NCBI GenBank assembly: GCA_963732355.1
Contig: CAVSZD010000007.1
Location: forward strand, 124,001-188,000
DNA from: JADKAV01 sp963732355
GTDB lineage: Bacteria > Actinomycetota > Actinomycetes > S36-B12 > UBA10799
DNA: 64,000 bases
Reading direction: 5' to 3'
Shown here: piece by piece, positions 45,962-55,992 of the stretch
How positions within the stretch are numbered: position 1 is the stretch's first letter
Layout of the letters: each line of letters begins with the position of its first letter
The notes under the pieces: generated by a model
The model's input: only the letters and a program-made list of their open reading frames with translations
Told to the model about the DNA's origin: nothing
Database searches by the model: none
Program-made: the position numbers and the translations under genes

Positions 45962-48900
45962 GTGACCACTGACGCAGGTAACACTTTCGGCGCGAACGAA
46001 TGGCTCGTCGACGAGCTGTACGAGCAGTACTTGCAGGATCGGCATTCTGTCGACCCTGCTTGGTGGGACTTCTTCGCCGACTACACACCCTCCGACCCTG
46101 CCCGCGCAGCGGCGTTGCGGTCCAAGATCGAGCAGGCCCGCGCCAGTCGCAGCCCCGCTCCGGCGGCACCAGCTGCACCCAAGCCCGCCGCACCCCAGGT
46201 CACCACCGAGGAGGCCACGGTCCTGCGCGGACCGGCCGCCCGCGTGGTCACCAACATGGAGGCCAGTCTCGGGGTCCCGACTGCGACCAGTGTCCGGGCC
46301 ATCCCGGCCAAGTTGCTGGTCGACAACCGCGTGGTCATCAACAACCACCTGAAGCGCAAGCGGCAGGGGAAGATCAGTTTCACGCACCTCATCGGGTTCG
46401 CCATGGTCCAGGCGATGAAGGCCATGCCCAGCATGAACGTGTCCTACGCCGAGATCGACGGCAAGCCCGCGGTCGTCCAGCACGAGTCGATCGGTCTGGG
46501 CATCGCCATCGACATGGCCAAGAGCGACGGCACCCGGCAGTTGCTCGTCCCCAGCATCAAGAACGCCCAGGACATGGACTTCGCCGCGTTCCGCCACGCC
46601 TACGAGGACCTGATCCACCGGGCTCGCACCGGCAAACTCAGCGTGGACGACTTCGCCGGCACCACCGCGAGCCTGACCAACCCGGGCACGATCGGCACGG
46701 TGCACTCGGTCCCACGGCTCATGCCCGGCCAAGGCGTGATCGTCGGCGTGGGGGCGATGGAGTACCCGGCCGAGTTCCAGGGGGCGGCCGTCGAGTCGAT
46801 CGTCCGGCAGGGGATCAGCAAGATCCTCACGATCACCTCCACCTACGACCACCGGATCATCCAGGGCGCTCAGAGCGGCGAGTTCCTGCGCCGGATGCAC
46901 CAACTCCTTCTCGGCGAACTCGATTTCTACGTCAACGTCTTCCGCTCGCTTCGCATCCCCTACGAACCGATCCGCTGGGCACAGGACATCGCTCTGCGCC
47001 ACGACGACGAGATCTCCAAGACCGCCCGCGTCCAGGAGTTGATCCACGCCTACCGGGTGCGCGGCCACCTCATGGCCGACATCGACCCGCTGGAGTACAA
47101 GCAGCGCGCCCACCCGGACCTCGACGTGGCCAGCCACGGCCTGACCCTGTGGGATCTGGACCGGGAGTACGCCACCGGTGGGTTCGGCGGCCAGCCGTTC
47201 ATGCAGCTTCGGATGGTGCTGGGCATCCTGCGCGACTCCTACTGCCGCACGATCGGCGTGGAGTACATGCACATCCAGGACCCCGAGCAGCGTGCGTGGA
47301 TCCAGCAGCACGTGGAGCGCCCATACGCGCCGCCCAGCCGTGAGCAGCAGATGCAGATCCTGCGCAGGCTCAACGCGGCCGAGGCCTTCGAGACCTTCCT
47401 GCAGACCAAGTACGTGGGCCAGAAGCGGTTCTCGCTGGAGGGCGCGGAGTCGACGATCGCCGTGCTCGACGAGATCCTCGAGGCCTCGGCCCAGGCCAGA
47501 CTCGACGAGGTCGCCATCGGTATGCCCCACCGCGGCCGGCTCAACGTCCTGGCCAACATCGCGGGCAAGCGTTACGCGCAGATCTTCCGCGAGTTCGAGG
47601 GCGGCACGGTCGATTCGGTCATGGGCTCTGGCGACGTCAAGTACCACCTCGGCAGCGAAGGCACCTACACCGCCGACACCGGCGAGGAGATCACGGTCTA
47701 TCTCGCCGCCAACCCCAGCCACCTCGAGGCGGTCAACCCGGTGCTGGAAGGCATCGTGCGCGCCAAGCAGGACGAACTCGACCAGGGCGAGGAGTTCCCC
47801 GTCATCCCCGTTCTGATGCACGGCGACGCCGCGTTCGCCGGACAAGGTGTTGTGGCCGAGACGCTCAACCTGTCGCAACTGCGCGGCTACCGCACCGGCG
47901 GGACCGTGCACATCATCGTCAACAACCAGGTCGGCTTCACCACACCGCCGGAGAGTAGTCGCAGCTCGGTGTACGCCACTGACGTCGCCCGCACGGTGCA
48001 GGCGCCGATCTTCCATGTCAACGGCGACGACCCGGAAGCCTGCGTGCGTGTGGCCCGGATGGCGTTCGACTTCCGCCAGGAGTTCAAGAAGGACGTGGTG
48101 ATCGACCTGGTCTGCTACCGGCGTCGGGGCCACAACGAGGCCGACGACCCCTCGCTGACCAACCCCAACATGTACAAGCTGATCGACCAGAAACGATCAG
48201 TGCGCAAGCTGTACACCTCATCGCTCATCGAGCGCGGGGACCTTTCCCAGGAGGACGCCGAGCAGGCGCTGCAGGACTACCAGACCCAACTGGAGAGGGT
48301 GTTCTCGGAGACCCGCGAGGCGATGTCCCACCCGGAGGAGACCAAGCCGGTCACGGTGGTCGAGTACCCGGCGCACGTCGAGACCGCGATCACCGACGAG
48401 ACCCTCAAGCGGATCATCGACAGCCAGGTCGCACTTCCCGAACGGATCACGGTGCACACACGCCTGCAGCCGCAGTTGCAGCGCCGCGCGCAGATGGTCG
48501 AGGACGGCACGATCGACTGGGCCCTGGGCGAGACATTGGCGTTCGGTTCGCTGCTCATCGAAGGCCGCGACGTGCGTCTCACCGGCCAGGACAGCGGTCG
48601 TGGCACGTTCGGCCAGCGCCACGCCGTGATCGTCGACCGGCTGACCGAGGAGCGCTACGTTCCGTTGCACCACCTGTCCAGCGACCAGGGCCGCTACTAC
48701 GTCTACGACTCGATGCTCAGCGAGTTCGCCGCACTCGGGTTCGAGTACGGGTATTCCGTGCAGAACGACCAGACCCTGGTCCTGTGGGAGGCCCAGTTCG
48801 GCGACTTCGCCAACGGCGCTCAGACGATCATCGACGAGTTCATCTCGTCCGGGGAGCAGAAGTGGGGGCAGATGTCCGGGATCGTCATGCTGCTGCCCCA

Positions 48901-49534
48901 CGGGTACGAGGGGCAGGGCCCCGACCACTCCTCGGCCCGGGTTGAGCGGTACCTGCAGCTTTCCGCGCAGAACAACATGACTGTGGCCATGCCCAGTACC
49001 CCGGCGAGCTACTTCCATCTCTTGCGCTGGCATGCAAAAGCCCCCCACCACAAGCCGTTGGTGGTCTTCACCCCGAAGTCCATGCTGCGTCTCAAAGCCG
49101 CCGCATCCAAGGCCGACGACTTCACCACTGGCTACTTCCGTCCGGTGATCACCGACGACAAGGTGGATCCCGCAAAGGTTCGCCGGGTGCTTCTCTGCTC
49201 CGGCAAGATCACGTGGGACCTGCTGGCCGGGCGGGTGAAGTCTGGCCGCGAGGACGTGGCGATTCTGCGCCTGGAACGGCTGTACCCGCTACCCGTCGAC
49301 GAGATCCTCGAGGCGCTCAAGGAGTTCCCCGAGGATGCGGAGATCGTGTGGGTGCAGGAGGAGCCGATGAACCAGGGCGCCTACCAGTACGTGTCGGTCA
49401 ACCTCCCCGAGCACCTCGACGGCAGGACCGTGGGCCGGGTTTCGCGTCAGCCCTCGGCCTCGCCGGCTACGGGCAGTCACAAGGCCCACGAGGCCGAGCA
49501 GGCCGAAGTCGTCACGGCGGCCATCGAGGGCTGA
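45962..49534 (+). CDS. kgd: Multifunctional 2-oxoglutarate dehydrogenase E1/E2 (Kgd/OdhA type)
   Basis: A 1190-residue fusion typical of actinobacteria. The short N-terminal segment (ANEWLVDELYEQYLQDRHSV) is followed by an Ala/Pro linker and an E2 succinyltransferase core (residues about 80-320) with the active-site HRxxxG (TYDHRIIQGAQSGEFL), without a lipoyl domain. The E1 ThDP domain follows with AIGMPHRGRLNVLANI, GDAAFAGQGVVAETLNLS and YRRRGHNEADDPSLTNP. It oxidatively decarboxylates 2-oxoglutarate in the TCA cycle, using a lipoyl protein from elsewhere. Activity is usually controlled by an OdhI/GarA FHA protein, not present here. Confidence 0.96.
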   Translation: MTTDAGNTFGANEWLVDELYEQYLQDRHSVDPAWWDFFADYTPSDPARAAALRSKIEQARASRSPAPAAPAAPKPAAPQVTTEEATVLRGPAARVVTNMEASLGVPTATSVRAIPAKLLVDNRVVINNHLKRKRQGKISFTHLIGFAMVQAMKAMPSMNVSYAEIDGKPAVVQHESIGLGIAIDMAKSDGTRQLLVPSIKNAQDMDFAAFRHAYEDLIHRARTGKLSVDDFAGTTASLTNPGTIGTVHSVPRLMPGQGVIVGVGAMEYPAEFQGAAVESIVRQGISKILTITSTYDHRIIQGAQSGEFLRRMHQLLLGELDFYVNVFRSLRIPYEPIRWAQDIALRHDDEISKTARVQELIHAYRVRGHLMADIDPLEYKQRAHPDLDVASHGLTLWDLDREYATGGFGGQPFMQLRMVLGILRDSYCRTIGVEYMHIQDPEQRAWIQQHVERPYAPPSREQQMQILRRLNAAEAFETFLQTKYVGQKRFSLEGAESTIAVLDEILEASAQARLDEVAIGMPHRGRLNVLANIAGKRYAQIFREFEGGTVDSVMGSGDVKYHLGSEGTYTADTGEEITVYLAANPSHLEAVNPVLEGIVRAKQDELDQGEEFPVIPVLMHGDAAFAGQGVVAETLNLSQLRGYRTGGTVHIIVNNQVGFTTPPESSRSSVYATDVARTVQAPIFHVNGDDPEACVRVARMAFDFRQEFKKDVVIDLVCYRRRGHNEADDPSLTNPNMYKLIDQKRSVRKLYTSSLIERGDLSQEDAEQALQDYQTQLERVFSETREAMSHPEETKPVTVVEYPAHVETAITDETLKRIIDSQVALPERITVHTRLQPQLQRRAQMVEDGTIDWALGETLAFGSLLIEGRDVRLTGQDSGRGTFGQRHAVIVDRLTEERYVPLHHLSSDQGRYYVYDSMLSEFAALGFEYGYSVQNDQTLVLWEAQFGDFANGAQTIIDEFISSGEQKWGQMSGIVMLLPHGYEGQGPDHSSARVERYLQLSAQNNMTVAMPSTPASYFHLLRWHAKAPHHKPLVVFTPKSMLRLKAAASKADDFTTGYFRPVITDDKVDPAKVRRVLLCSGKITWDLLAGRVKSGREDVAILRLERLYPLPVDEILEALKEFPEDAEIVWVQEEPMNQGAYQYVSVNLPEHLDGRTVGRVSRQPSASPATGSHKAHEAEQAEVVTAAIEG

Positions 49535-49704
49535 TGTACGACAGCGACAGAGGGATCGAGGAGTTGCTGCGCCGTCGCGAGGGCGAGGAGTTCACCGTCG
49601 AGTGGTTGGCCGACCAGTTGCGCGTGTACGTGGATCTGCATCCGGGTGACGAGAGCGCGGTCGAGCGGCTGGCCACCTGGCTGGCCCGCGACGACGAGGA
49701 CTGA
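49534..49704 (+). CDS. Small kgd-linked protein (DUF6104-like)
   Basis: A 56-residue acidic protein (MYDSDRGIEELLRRREGEEF to LATWLARDDED). Its ATG shares one base with the kgd stop (TGATG), so it is translated with kgd. Small proteins of this kind follow kgd in many actinobacteria. The function is unknown. Confidence 0.75.
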   Translation: MYDSDRGIEELLRRREGEEFTVEWLADQLRVYVDLHPGDESAVERLATWLARDDED

Positions 49705-49784
49705 ACAGGCCACGGAAAGTAAGCACTGGCGGCTTGGCGCGACAAGGGCGGCCGCAGGTTGTCAGGCTACCTTTGAGGAGGGCC

Positions 49785-52377
49785 ATGACACCACGGGCAG
49801 CGCAACTGGGGACACAGGTCTTTGACCGTTTGCCCGCCGGTCCCTACGGGGCAGCGGACATCGTCGAGGCCATCCGCGGCGAATGCTCTCCGAGCCTGTG
49901 CGACGGCCTGCTGGCATTCGTCCCCTCGCTGATTCCCGACCATCTGGCCCTGGTGTCCGAGCCCCCTACCCAGGGGATCCAGCCAACCCCTCAGGAACTC
50001 ACCCGCATCGATCACGAAGTCATTGCGCTGCTCGCAGCTGGCGTCACGGGCCTGCTGGACGCTCAACACACGCTGGCCCTGGCTCAGGGTGATCCCGGGC
50101 GTACCCCCCGTCCGTGACCTGGACTGGGGATCCGTGGTTCTGGCACCCCTGGCGATGCCCGGGCACGCCGCCGGGGCGATCCTCTTCTCGGCGCCACAGT
50201 TCGACTGACGCTTTCACCGACCATGAAGAGGCTGCGGCTCCTGGGACGACCGTCACGTGCACGCCGATGATCCTGTCCGTTGTTCTCAGCGACCACCAGA
50301 TCTTCGGCCGTGACCTGATCGAGGCCTTGCCGGAGGCGGTCATCGCAGTCGACCCGCAGTTCACGTCTTTCGCTGGAACGCGGGTGCTGAGCACTCTATG
50401 GGATTCCGGCTGCGGATGCGATCGGCAATCCGTTGGCCACGCTCTATTCCACCTTCTACGACGACCCCGACATGGACCGCGACCGGGCATGGGAGGAACT
50501 GCTGCGCAACGACCACTGGGACGGTGTGGTGACCCAGCAGTCCAAGGCGGGTCGCACGGTGTCCGTGGTCGCGGCAGTCACCCTGCTCAGAGATGACGAC
50601 GCCAAGATCATCGGGGCGGTCGCCACGAATCGCGACAACAGTGAGATCGTGCGGGCACGCAGCCGCTTGGATGCCGCCGAGCGATGCTTACCGATGCGCT
50701 CAGCGCAGCCGGAGCGATGTCGGTGGTTCTTGATGAGGAGGCCACCATCGTGGCCGCCAACCGCGAATGGCTCGACATGGCGCTGGTCAACACCGCACCC
50801 ATGGATCAGGTGAGCGTCGGGGCCGACTACCTGGCACCCGTGCGCAAGGCGGCCGACGCGGGTGATGCCGACGCGTGAGCGCCTTGGACGCTGTGGTGGG
50901 CGTACTCTCGGCGCCCGCCCGATGTCGGTTCGAGTATCGATGCGACCGCCCGGATGGCCCACACTGGTACCGGATGGAGGCGCGCAGATCTCGGCTCGAC
51001 GCCGGGGGCCGTGATCACCCACAGGGAAGTGACCGAGAGCATCCTCTCGAGAGCCGACTGGCCCACGGAGACACCCATGACTCCCTCACGGACCTGGGCA
51101 ACCGGATCCTTGGCTGGAGAACCGCGATCAATGCGGGCCGGATTCGGCGGAGTCCCACAACGGCGCACTAGGACTGATCATCTGCGATGTGGATGGGTTC
51201 GCAGTGTCAACGAGACGCTCGGCTACTCCGTCGGCGATGAGTGCTTCGCACCTGGCCGACCGCATGCGCCGAATGTCCGCCGACCTTCCGACCGTTCGCC
51301 TGGGCGCCGACCAGTTCGGCGATGTTCGCCGAGTCTGTGACAGACCCGATGGTGCTGCAGAACCTGGCCGAGCATCTGCGTGTCGAGACTGCCCAGCCGA
51401 TTGAGATCGATGGGCGACAACTGGCGGGTCTCCCTGAGCATCGGGATGCGCGCTCGACCCCCAAGAGCAGGATCTCGGGCACCGGACGTCATCCGAACTG
51501 ATCGCGCGCGCGGACACCGCACGGATCGACTCCAAACTGCAGGGTCGCAATCGCGTGCGCCACTACGTTCCCGACCTGCGCGACCAGTCCACCTCCATCG
51601 TTGCAACTGCAGCACGACTTCACTGAGGCGCTGACGTCAACGAGACCTCGAATTGCACTACCAGCAGATACGCCGGCTGACCGACGAGGCGGTCGTCGGC
51701 TTCGAGGCGCTGTTGCGTTGGCCCCGGCCGGTGTGCCCGACGCTCACACCGGCCACGTTCGGCGCACTGCTCGACGAACCGACCGTGGCTGGCCCGGTGG
51801 CCGCTGGACCATCGCGATGGCGGCGCAGACCGCGCAATCCGCGTGCAGACCCGTCGAATGCCCGCGATCGCAGGTCGGGGATGAACATCTCCGCCCAGCA
51901 GTTCCTCGACCTCGACGTCGCGAGTCTATGAGGTGACCATATCGCGAGACCGGGATCTGCCGACCAGCAGCCCTCGTGGTGGAAGTGACGGAGACCACGA
52001 CCTTCACCGACGATGACCCGTGTCCTCACTCAGTTGACGCGTCTCAGCGACTTGGGTGTCCGGTGGCACTCGACGACTTCGGGACCGGCTTCTCGTCATT
52101 GACCCACTCTGAAGTCACTGCCGGTGGATGCGGTGAAGGTGGACAAGATCTTCACGTCCGGTGTGGGCACTGATTCGACGTCCAATGCATTGGTCCGCTC
52201 ACTGATCGCACTGGCTCACGACCTTGGGCTCGAGGTCATCGCGGAGGGCGTCGAAACCAGCGCGCAACGCGCCTGGCTGGCGGACACGGGCTGCGATTTC
52301 TACCAGGGTTTCCTGGCTCACCGGCCGGCGCGGCTCGCCGACATCCTGGCATCAACCCGGCAACCGAGCAGGACTAG
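49785..52377 (+). pseudogene. Decayed PAS-GGDEF-EAL signalling protein with many frameshifts
   Basis: An intact start (GAGGAGG then ATG 49785, MTPRAAQLGTQVFDRLPAGP) leads into a chain of fragments in alternating frames. They include a GAF/PAS-like region (VRDLDWGSVVLAPLAMPGHA; SVVLDEEATIVAANREWLDM), remnants of a GGDEF domain (GLIICDVDGF, SVNETLGYSVGDE, PTVRLGADQFG) and an EAL domain (VVGFEALLRW, MNISAQQFLDLD, VALDDFGTGFSSL, LGLEVIAEGVETSAQRAWLA). At least eight one-base shifts are needed to read it through. The ancestral gene would have encoded a cyclic-di-GMP turnover protein. Confidence 0.8.
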
Positions 52378-53325
52378 CTTTCCGCGCACGTCCCCGGCAG
52401 CCAAGCGCTCGAACGCCCACCGTGGCGTCGGCGAGTGGCGAACACCTCATCGATGGTGGGCCGAAGACCGGTCGCCTCGCACATGTCGATCAAGCGTTTC
52501 AGTTCCACCGCTGTCCCCATGGTCGAACCGATGACGCTCAACTGCCGGAAGTAGACGTGACTGAGGTCGGCAGGTGGTTGGGCACCGGTCGTCGCACCAC
52601 TGACGACCAGACGTCCGCCTGGCCGCAGCGAGCGGATCGAGTGCGACCACGTGGCTTGGCCAACCGTCTCGATCACCACATCGACCCGGTGGGGCAACCG
52701 CGAACCCGAGTCGAAGACCGCGTGCGCGCCCATCTCGGTGGCGAAGTCGGGCTTGTCGCGGGTGGTCGCCCATACCCGTGCACCCGCCTGGCGGGCCAGC
52801 ACGATCGCCGCACTGGCGACTCCCCCACCCGCGCCCTGGACGAGCACGGTCTCGCCGGGCTGCAGGCCCCCGCGGGTGAACAGCATCCGGTAGGCCGTCA
52901 GCCACGCGGTCGGAAGGCACGCTGCCTGCTCGAAGCTCAGGGCCGACGGTTTGGCGATCAGGTTCTGCTGCGGGACGACCAGCCATTCGGCGAACGTGCC
53001 CTGGTGCTTCTCGGACAGCAGGCTGCGGTCGGGGTCCAGGGTCTCGTCACCGCCTCCGGCAGCGGCTGAGCCGATCACCGAGTGGACGATCACGGCCCGG
53101 CCGTCCTGGTCGAGTCCCGGCCGCGTCGCAGCCGAGGATCATGGGCAGGGCCGACTGCGACAGACCCACGCCTTTGAGGCTCCACAGGTCGTGATGGTTC
53201 AACGACGCGGCCTTGACCTGCACGGCTGTCCACCCCGGCGGGGCCTGCGGAACGGGTCGCTCACCGACCTCCAGACCACTGAGCGGATCGTCAGAACTGA
53301 AGCCGGTTGCGAAGGCTGCGCGCAT
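52374..53325 (-). pseudogene. Zinc-type alcohol dehydrogenase / quinone oxidoreductase, frameshifted
   Basis: The N-terminal frame from ATG 53325 (MRAAFATGFSSDDPLSGLEV, then ILGCDAAG) shifts near 53108-53118 into LDQDGRAVIVHSVIGSAAAG and the cofactor domain (LQPGETVLVQGAGGGVASAA). A second shift near 52440 would be needed to reach a normal C-terminus (AFERLAAGDVRGKLV). As written, the main frame ends at 52374 after an unrelated tail. It is convergent with, and adjacent to, the decayed GGDEF-EAL gene. An intact version would be an MDR-family NAD(P)H-dependent reductase. Confidence 0.75.
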
Positions 53326-53344
53326 GGCCGTCACCATAGAACAC

Positions 53345-54349
53345 ATGGTCTCCTTCGGCAGCGACAACCACAGCGGAGTGCACCCAGAGGTTCTGGCGGC
53401 GCTCGCAGAAGCCAACACCGGACACACCGGCGCCTACGGGGACGACCCCTGGACCCGCGCGGCCGAGGACGCGCTGCGCAAGGAGTTCGGCGCTGACAGC
53501 GTGCCGGTGCTGGTGGCCAACGGGACGGGCGCCAACCTCATCGCCCTGCAAGCCTGCCTGCGCCCATGGGAGGCCGTGGTCTGCTCGGACGTGGCGCACA
53601 TCAACGTGGACGAGGGCGGGGCACCCGAGCGCATCCTCGGGTCCAAACTCGTCGGACTGCCCACCTCGCAGGGACGGATCGACCCGGCGCAACTGGCCGC
53701 GACCTGCGAGCGCGCCGGGGACGAGCACGCCGTGCAACCGCGGGTGCTCTCGGTGACCCAGTCCACGGAGTATGGGACGCTCTACAGCTTTGAGCAGGCC
53801 GCAGCCCTTGCCACCGAGGCCCGACGGCTGGGGATGTTCGTGCACGTCGACGGCGCCCGCTTGAGCAACGCAGCGGTGGCCCTTGATTGCTCGCTGGGGG
53901 ACGTGGCCGCGATGTTCGACGCCGACGTGGTCAGCGTCGGAGGGACCAAGAACGGGCTGCTCGGCGCCGAGGCCGTCGTTTTCCGCAACCCCGCGCTCGC
54001 CAGTCAGGTCAAGTGGATCCGCAAAGCCACCACCCAACTCATGAGCAAACACCGCTACTTGGCCGCGCAGTTCCTGGCGATGCTGCGTGACGATCTGTGG
54101 CGGCGCAACGCCACTCACTCCAACGCCATGGCCAGGCGCCTGGCGGCCGGCCTGGCGGCCGCCGGGGTGACGATCACCCAACCGGTCGAGGTCAACGCCG
54201 TCTTCGCCTCGATGCCCGATGCCCAGGACCTGATGGACCGGTTCCACTTCTACCCGTGGTTGGCCCCCGACGAGGTGCGGCTCATGTGCTCATGGGACAC
54301 CACCGCCGAGCAGGTTGACCAGTTCGTCGCAGCGGTTGAGTCGCGCTGA
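53345..54349 (+). CDS. ltaE: Low-specificity L-threonine aldolase
   Basis: A 334-residue PLP enzyme cleaving threonine/allo-threonine to glycine and acetaldehyde. The N-terminal family motif is FGSDNHSGVHPEVLAAL, the cofactor-binding region HVDGARLSNAAVAL, and the PLP Lys is in VVSVGGTKNGLLGAE. The start at 53345 (MVSFGSDNHSG) matches the usual N-terminus; ATG 53324 would add seven residues and overlap the divergent gene. The length is normal for the family. Confidence 0.9.
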   Translation: MVSFGSDNHSGVHPEVLAALAEANTGHTGAYGDDPWTRAAEDALRKEFGADSVPVLVANGTGANLIALQACLRPWEAVVCSDVAHINVDEGGAPERILGSKLVGLPTSQGRIDPAQLAATCERAGDEHAVQPRVLSVTQSTEYGTLYSFEQAAALATEARRLGMFVHVDGARLSNAAVALDCSLGDVAAMFDADVVSVGGTKNGLLGAEAVVFRNPALASQVKWIRKATTQLMSKHRYLAAQFLAMLRDDLWRRNATHSNAMARRLAAGLAAAGVTITQPVEVNAVFASMPDAQDLMDRFHFYPWLAPDEVRLMCSWDTTAEQVDQFVAAVESR

Positions 54350-54374
54350 GGCCCTTGCCCACAGCCCCGCCCCC

Positions 54375-54473
54375 GCGTTGGTTGACGCTCAGGTAGTTGG
54401 TTGACGCTCGTCGCCCGACAGACCTCACCCAACTGCACGAGCCCCACCCAACTGCACGAACGTCAACCAACGC
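54375..54473. repeat. Inverted repeat block between ltaE and trpB2
   Basis: A perfect 13-bp inverted repeat, GCGTTGGTTGACG (54375-54387) and CGTCAACCAACGC (54461-54473). Inside it are a 14-bp direct repeat (GTTGGTTGACGCTC at 54377 and 54396) and a 15-bp direct repeat (CACCCAACTGCACGA at 54426 and 54445). A further related string (GAGCCCCACCCAACGCACC) lies near 54512. The structure differs from the nested palindrome seen elsewhere. Confidence 0.8.
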
Positions 54474-54605
54474 ACCCCGGCGGCTCTTGGCGGCCCCGGC
54501 GCACCCCGAACGAGCCCCACCCAACGCACCACCCCGGGACCCACCCGACCCGGTCAACACCCGCGTCGGTAGCGTGCAGGTGTCGCGAGAAAGAGGGCAC
54601 CGCCA

Positions 54606-55982
54606 ATGGACGACACGATCCGCCAGCACAAGTACCTGCTGACTGAGGACCAGATCCCCACGACTTGGTACAACATCATCCCGGATCTGCCGGTCCCCCC
54701 ACCTCCGCCGCTGCACCCAGGGACCATGCAGCCTGTGGGCCCCGAGGATCTCGCACCCCTGTTCCCCATGGCGCTGATCGAGCAAGAGGTCACCAGCGAC
54801 CGCTACGTCGAGATCCCCGGCGGAGTACTCGACGTCTACCGTCAATGGCGGCCCACACCGTTGTTCCGTGCCCACCGGCTCGAAGAGGCACTCGGGACCC
54901 CGGCGCGCATCTACTACAAGTACGAGGGCGTCTCGCCGGCCGGCTCGCACAAGCCGAACACCGCTGTCCCGCAGGCGTACTACAACGCCGCCGAAGGCAT
55001 CAGCAAGCTCACCACCGAGACCGGTGCCGGCCAGTGGGGTACCGCGCTGGCATTCGCCTGCGCCCTGTACGGCATCGAGTGTGAGGTCTGGCAGGTCGGC
55101 GCCTCCTACGACGCCAAGCCCTACCGCCGGCTGATGATCGAGGCGTTCGGCGCGAGTGTTCACCGCTCGCCGTCGAACCTGACTGAGGCGGGCCGAACCC
55201 TGGGGGCAGACCCGGCCAACCAATCCGGTTCGCTGGGCATTGCGATCTCGGAGGCGGTCGAGGTGGCCGCAACCCACCCCGAGGTCCGCTACGCGCTCGG
55301 ATCGGTGCTCAACCACGTTCTGCTGCACCAGACCGTGATCGGCGAGGAAGCCCTGCTGCAGATGGAGATGGCCGGGGACACCCCGACCCACATTGTCGGA
55401 TGCACCGGTGGCGGCTCCAACTTCGCCGGCCTGTCCTTCCCGTTCCTGCGGGAGAAGCTCGCAGGCAAGATCTCCCCCGAGATCATCGCCGCCGAACCCG
55501 CAAGCTGCCCCTCATTGACCCGCGGTGTGTACGCCTACGACTTCGGCGACACCGCCGGCATGACGCCCCTGATGAAGATGCACACCCTCGGCCACGACTT
55601 CGTGCCCGACCCGATCCACGCCGGTGGCCTGCGCTACCACGGCATGGCGCCGCTGATCAGCCATGTGTACGAGCAAGGGCTCATGACCGCCCAAGCCGTC
55701 CCCCAGACGGAGTGCTTCTCGGCAGCGGTTCAGTTCGCGCGCACCGAGGGCATCGTGCCGGCCCCGGAACCCACCCACGCGCTGGCGCTGGCGATCCGGG
55801 AGGCGAAGCGCGCCAAGGAGACCGGCGAGGAAACAGTGATCCTGACCGCTTTGTGCGGCCACGGGCACTTCGACCTGACCGCTTACGACGACTACCTCAA
55901 CGGCCGCATGGTCGATGAGGACGTGACCGCAGAACGACTGGCCCACGGGCTGGAGACGCTTCCCCAGGTTCCGGTCGGCTGA
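54606..55982 (+). CDS. TrpB2-type tryptophan synthase beta-like PLP enzyme
   Basis: A 458-residue fold-type II PLP enzyme. The N-terminal extension (TEDQIPTTWYNIIPDLPVPP) is the TrpB2 signature. The PLP Lys is in SPAGSHKPNTAVPQAYY, the substrate loop is TETGAGQWGTALAFACALYG, and the phosphate-binding motif is GCTGGGSNFAGLSFPF. TrpB2 proteins make tryptophan from indole or serve as indole salvage enzymes. No trpA or other trp gene is adjacent. The ATG at 54606 is used; no strong ribosome site is seen. Confidence 0.9.
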   Translation: MDDTIRQHKYLLTEDQIPTTWYNIIPDLPVPPPPPLHPGTMQPVGPEDLAPLFPMALIEQEVTSDRYVEIPGGVLDVYRQWRPTPLFRAHRLEEALGTPARIYYKYEGVSPAGSHKPNTAVPQAYYNAAEGISKLTTETGAGQWGTALAFACALYGIECEVWQVGASYDAKPYRRLMIEAFGASVHRSPSNLTEAGRTLGADPANQSGSLGIAISEAVEVAATHPEVRYALGSVLNHVLLHQTVIGEEALLQMEMAGDTPTHIVGCTGGGSNFAGLSFPFLREKLAGKISPEIIAAEPASCPSLTRGVYAYDFGDTAGMTPLMKMHTLGHDFVPDPIHAGGLRYHGMAPLISHVYEQGLMTAQAVPQTECFSAAVQFARTEGIVPAPEPTHALALAIREAKRAKETGEETVILTALCGHGHFDLTAYDDYLNGRMVDEDVTAERLAHGLETLPQVPVG

Positions 55983-55992
55983 GCCACAAGGC

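Noticed and set aside
45944..48133. Long minus-strand ORF (729 codons) opposite kgd
   Set aside because: It is a shadow of the E1/E2 gene. The plus-strand frame carries all catalytic motifs, and the antisense frame is His/Val/Asp-rich with no domain.
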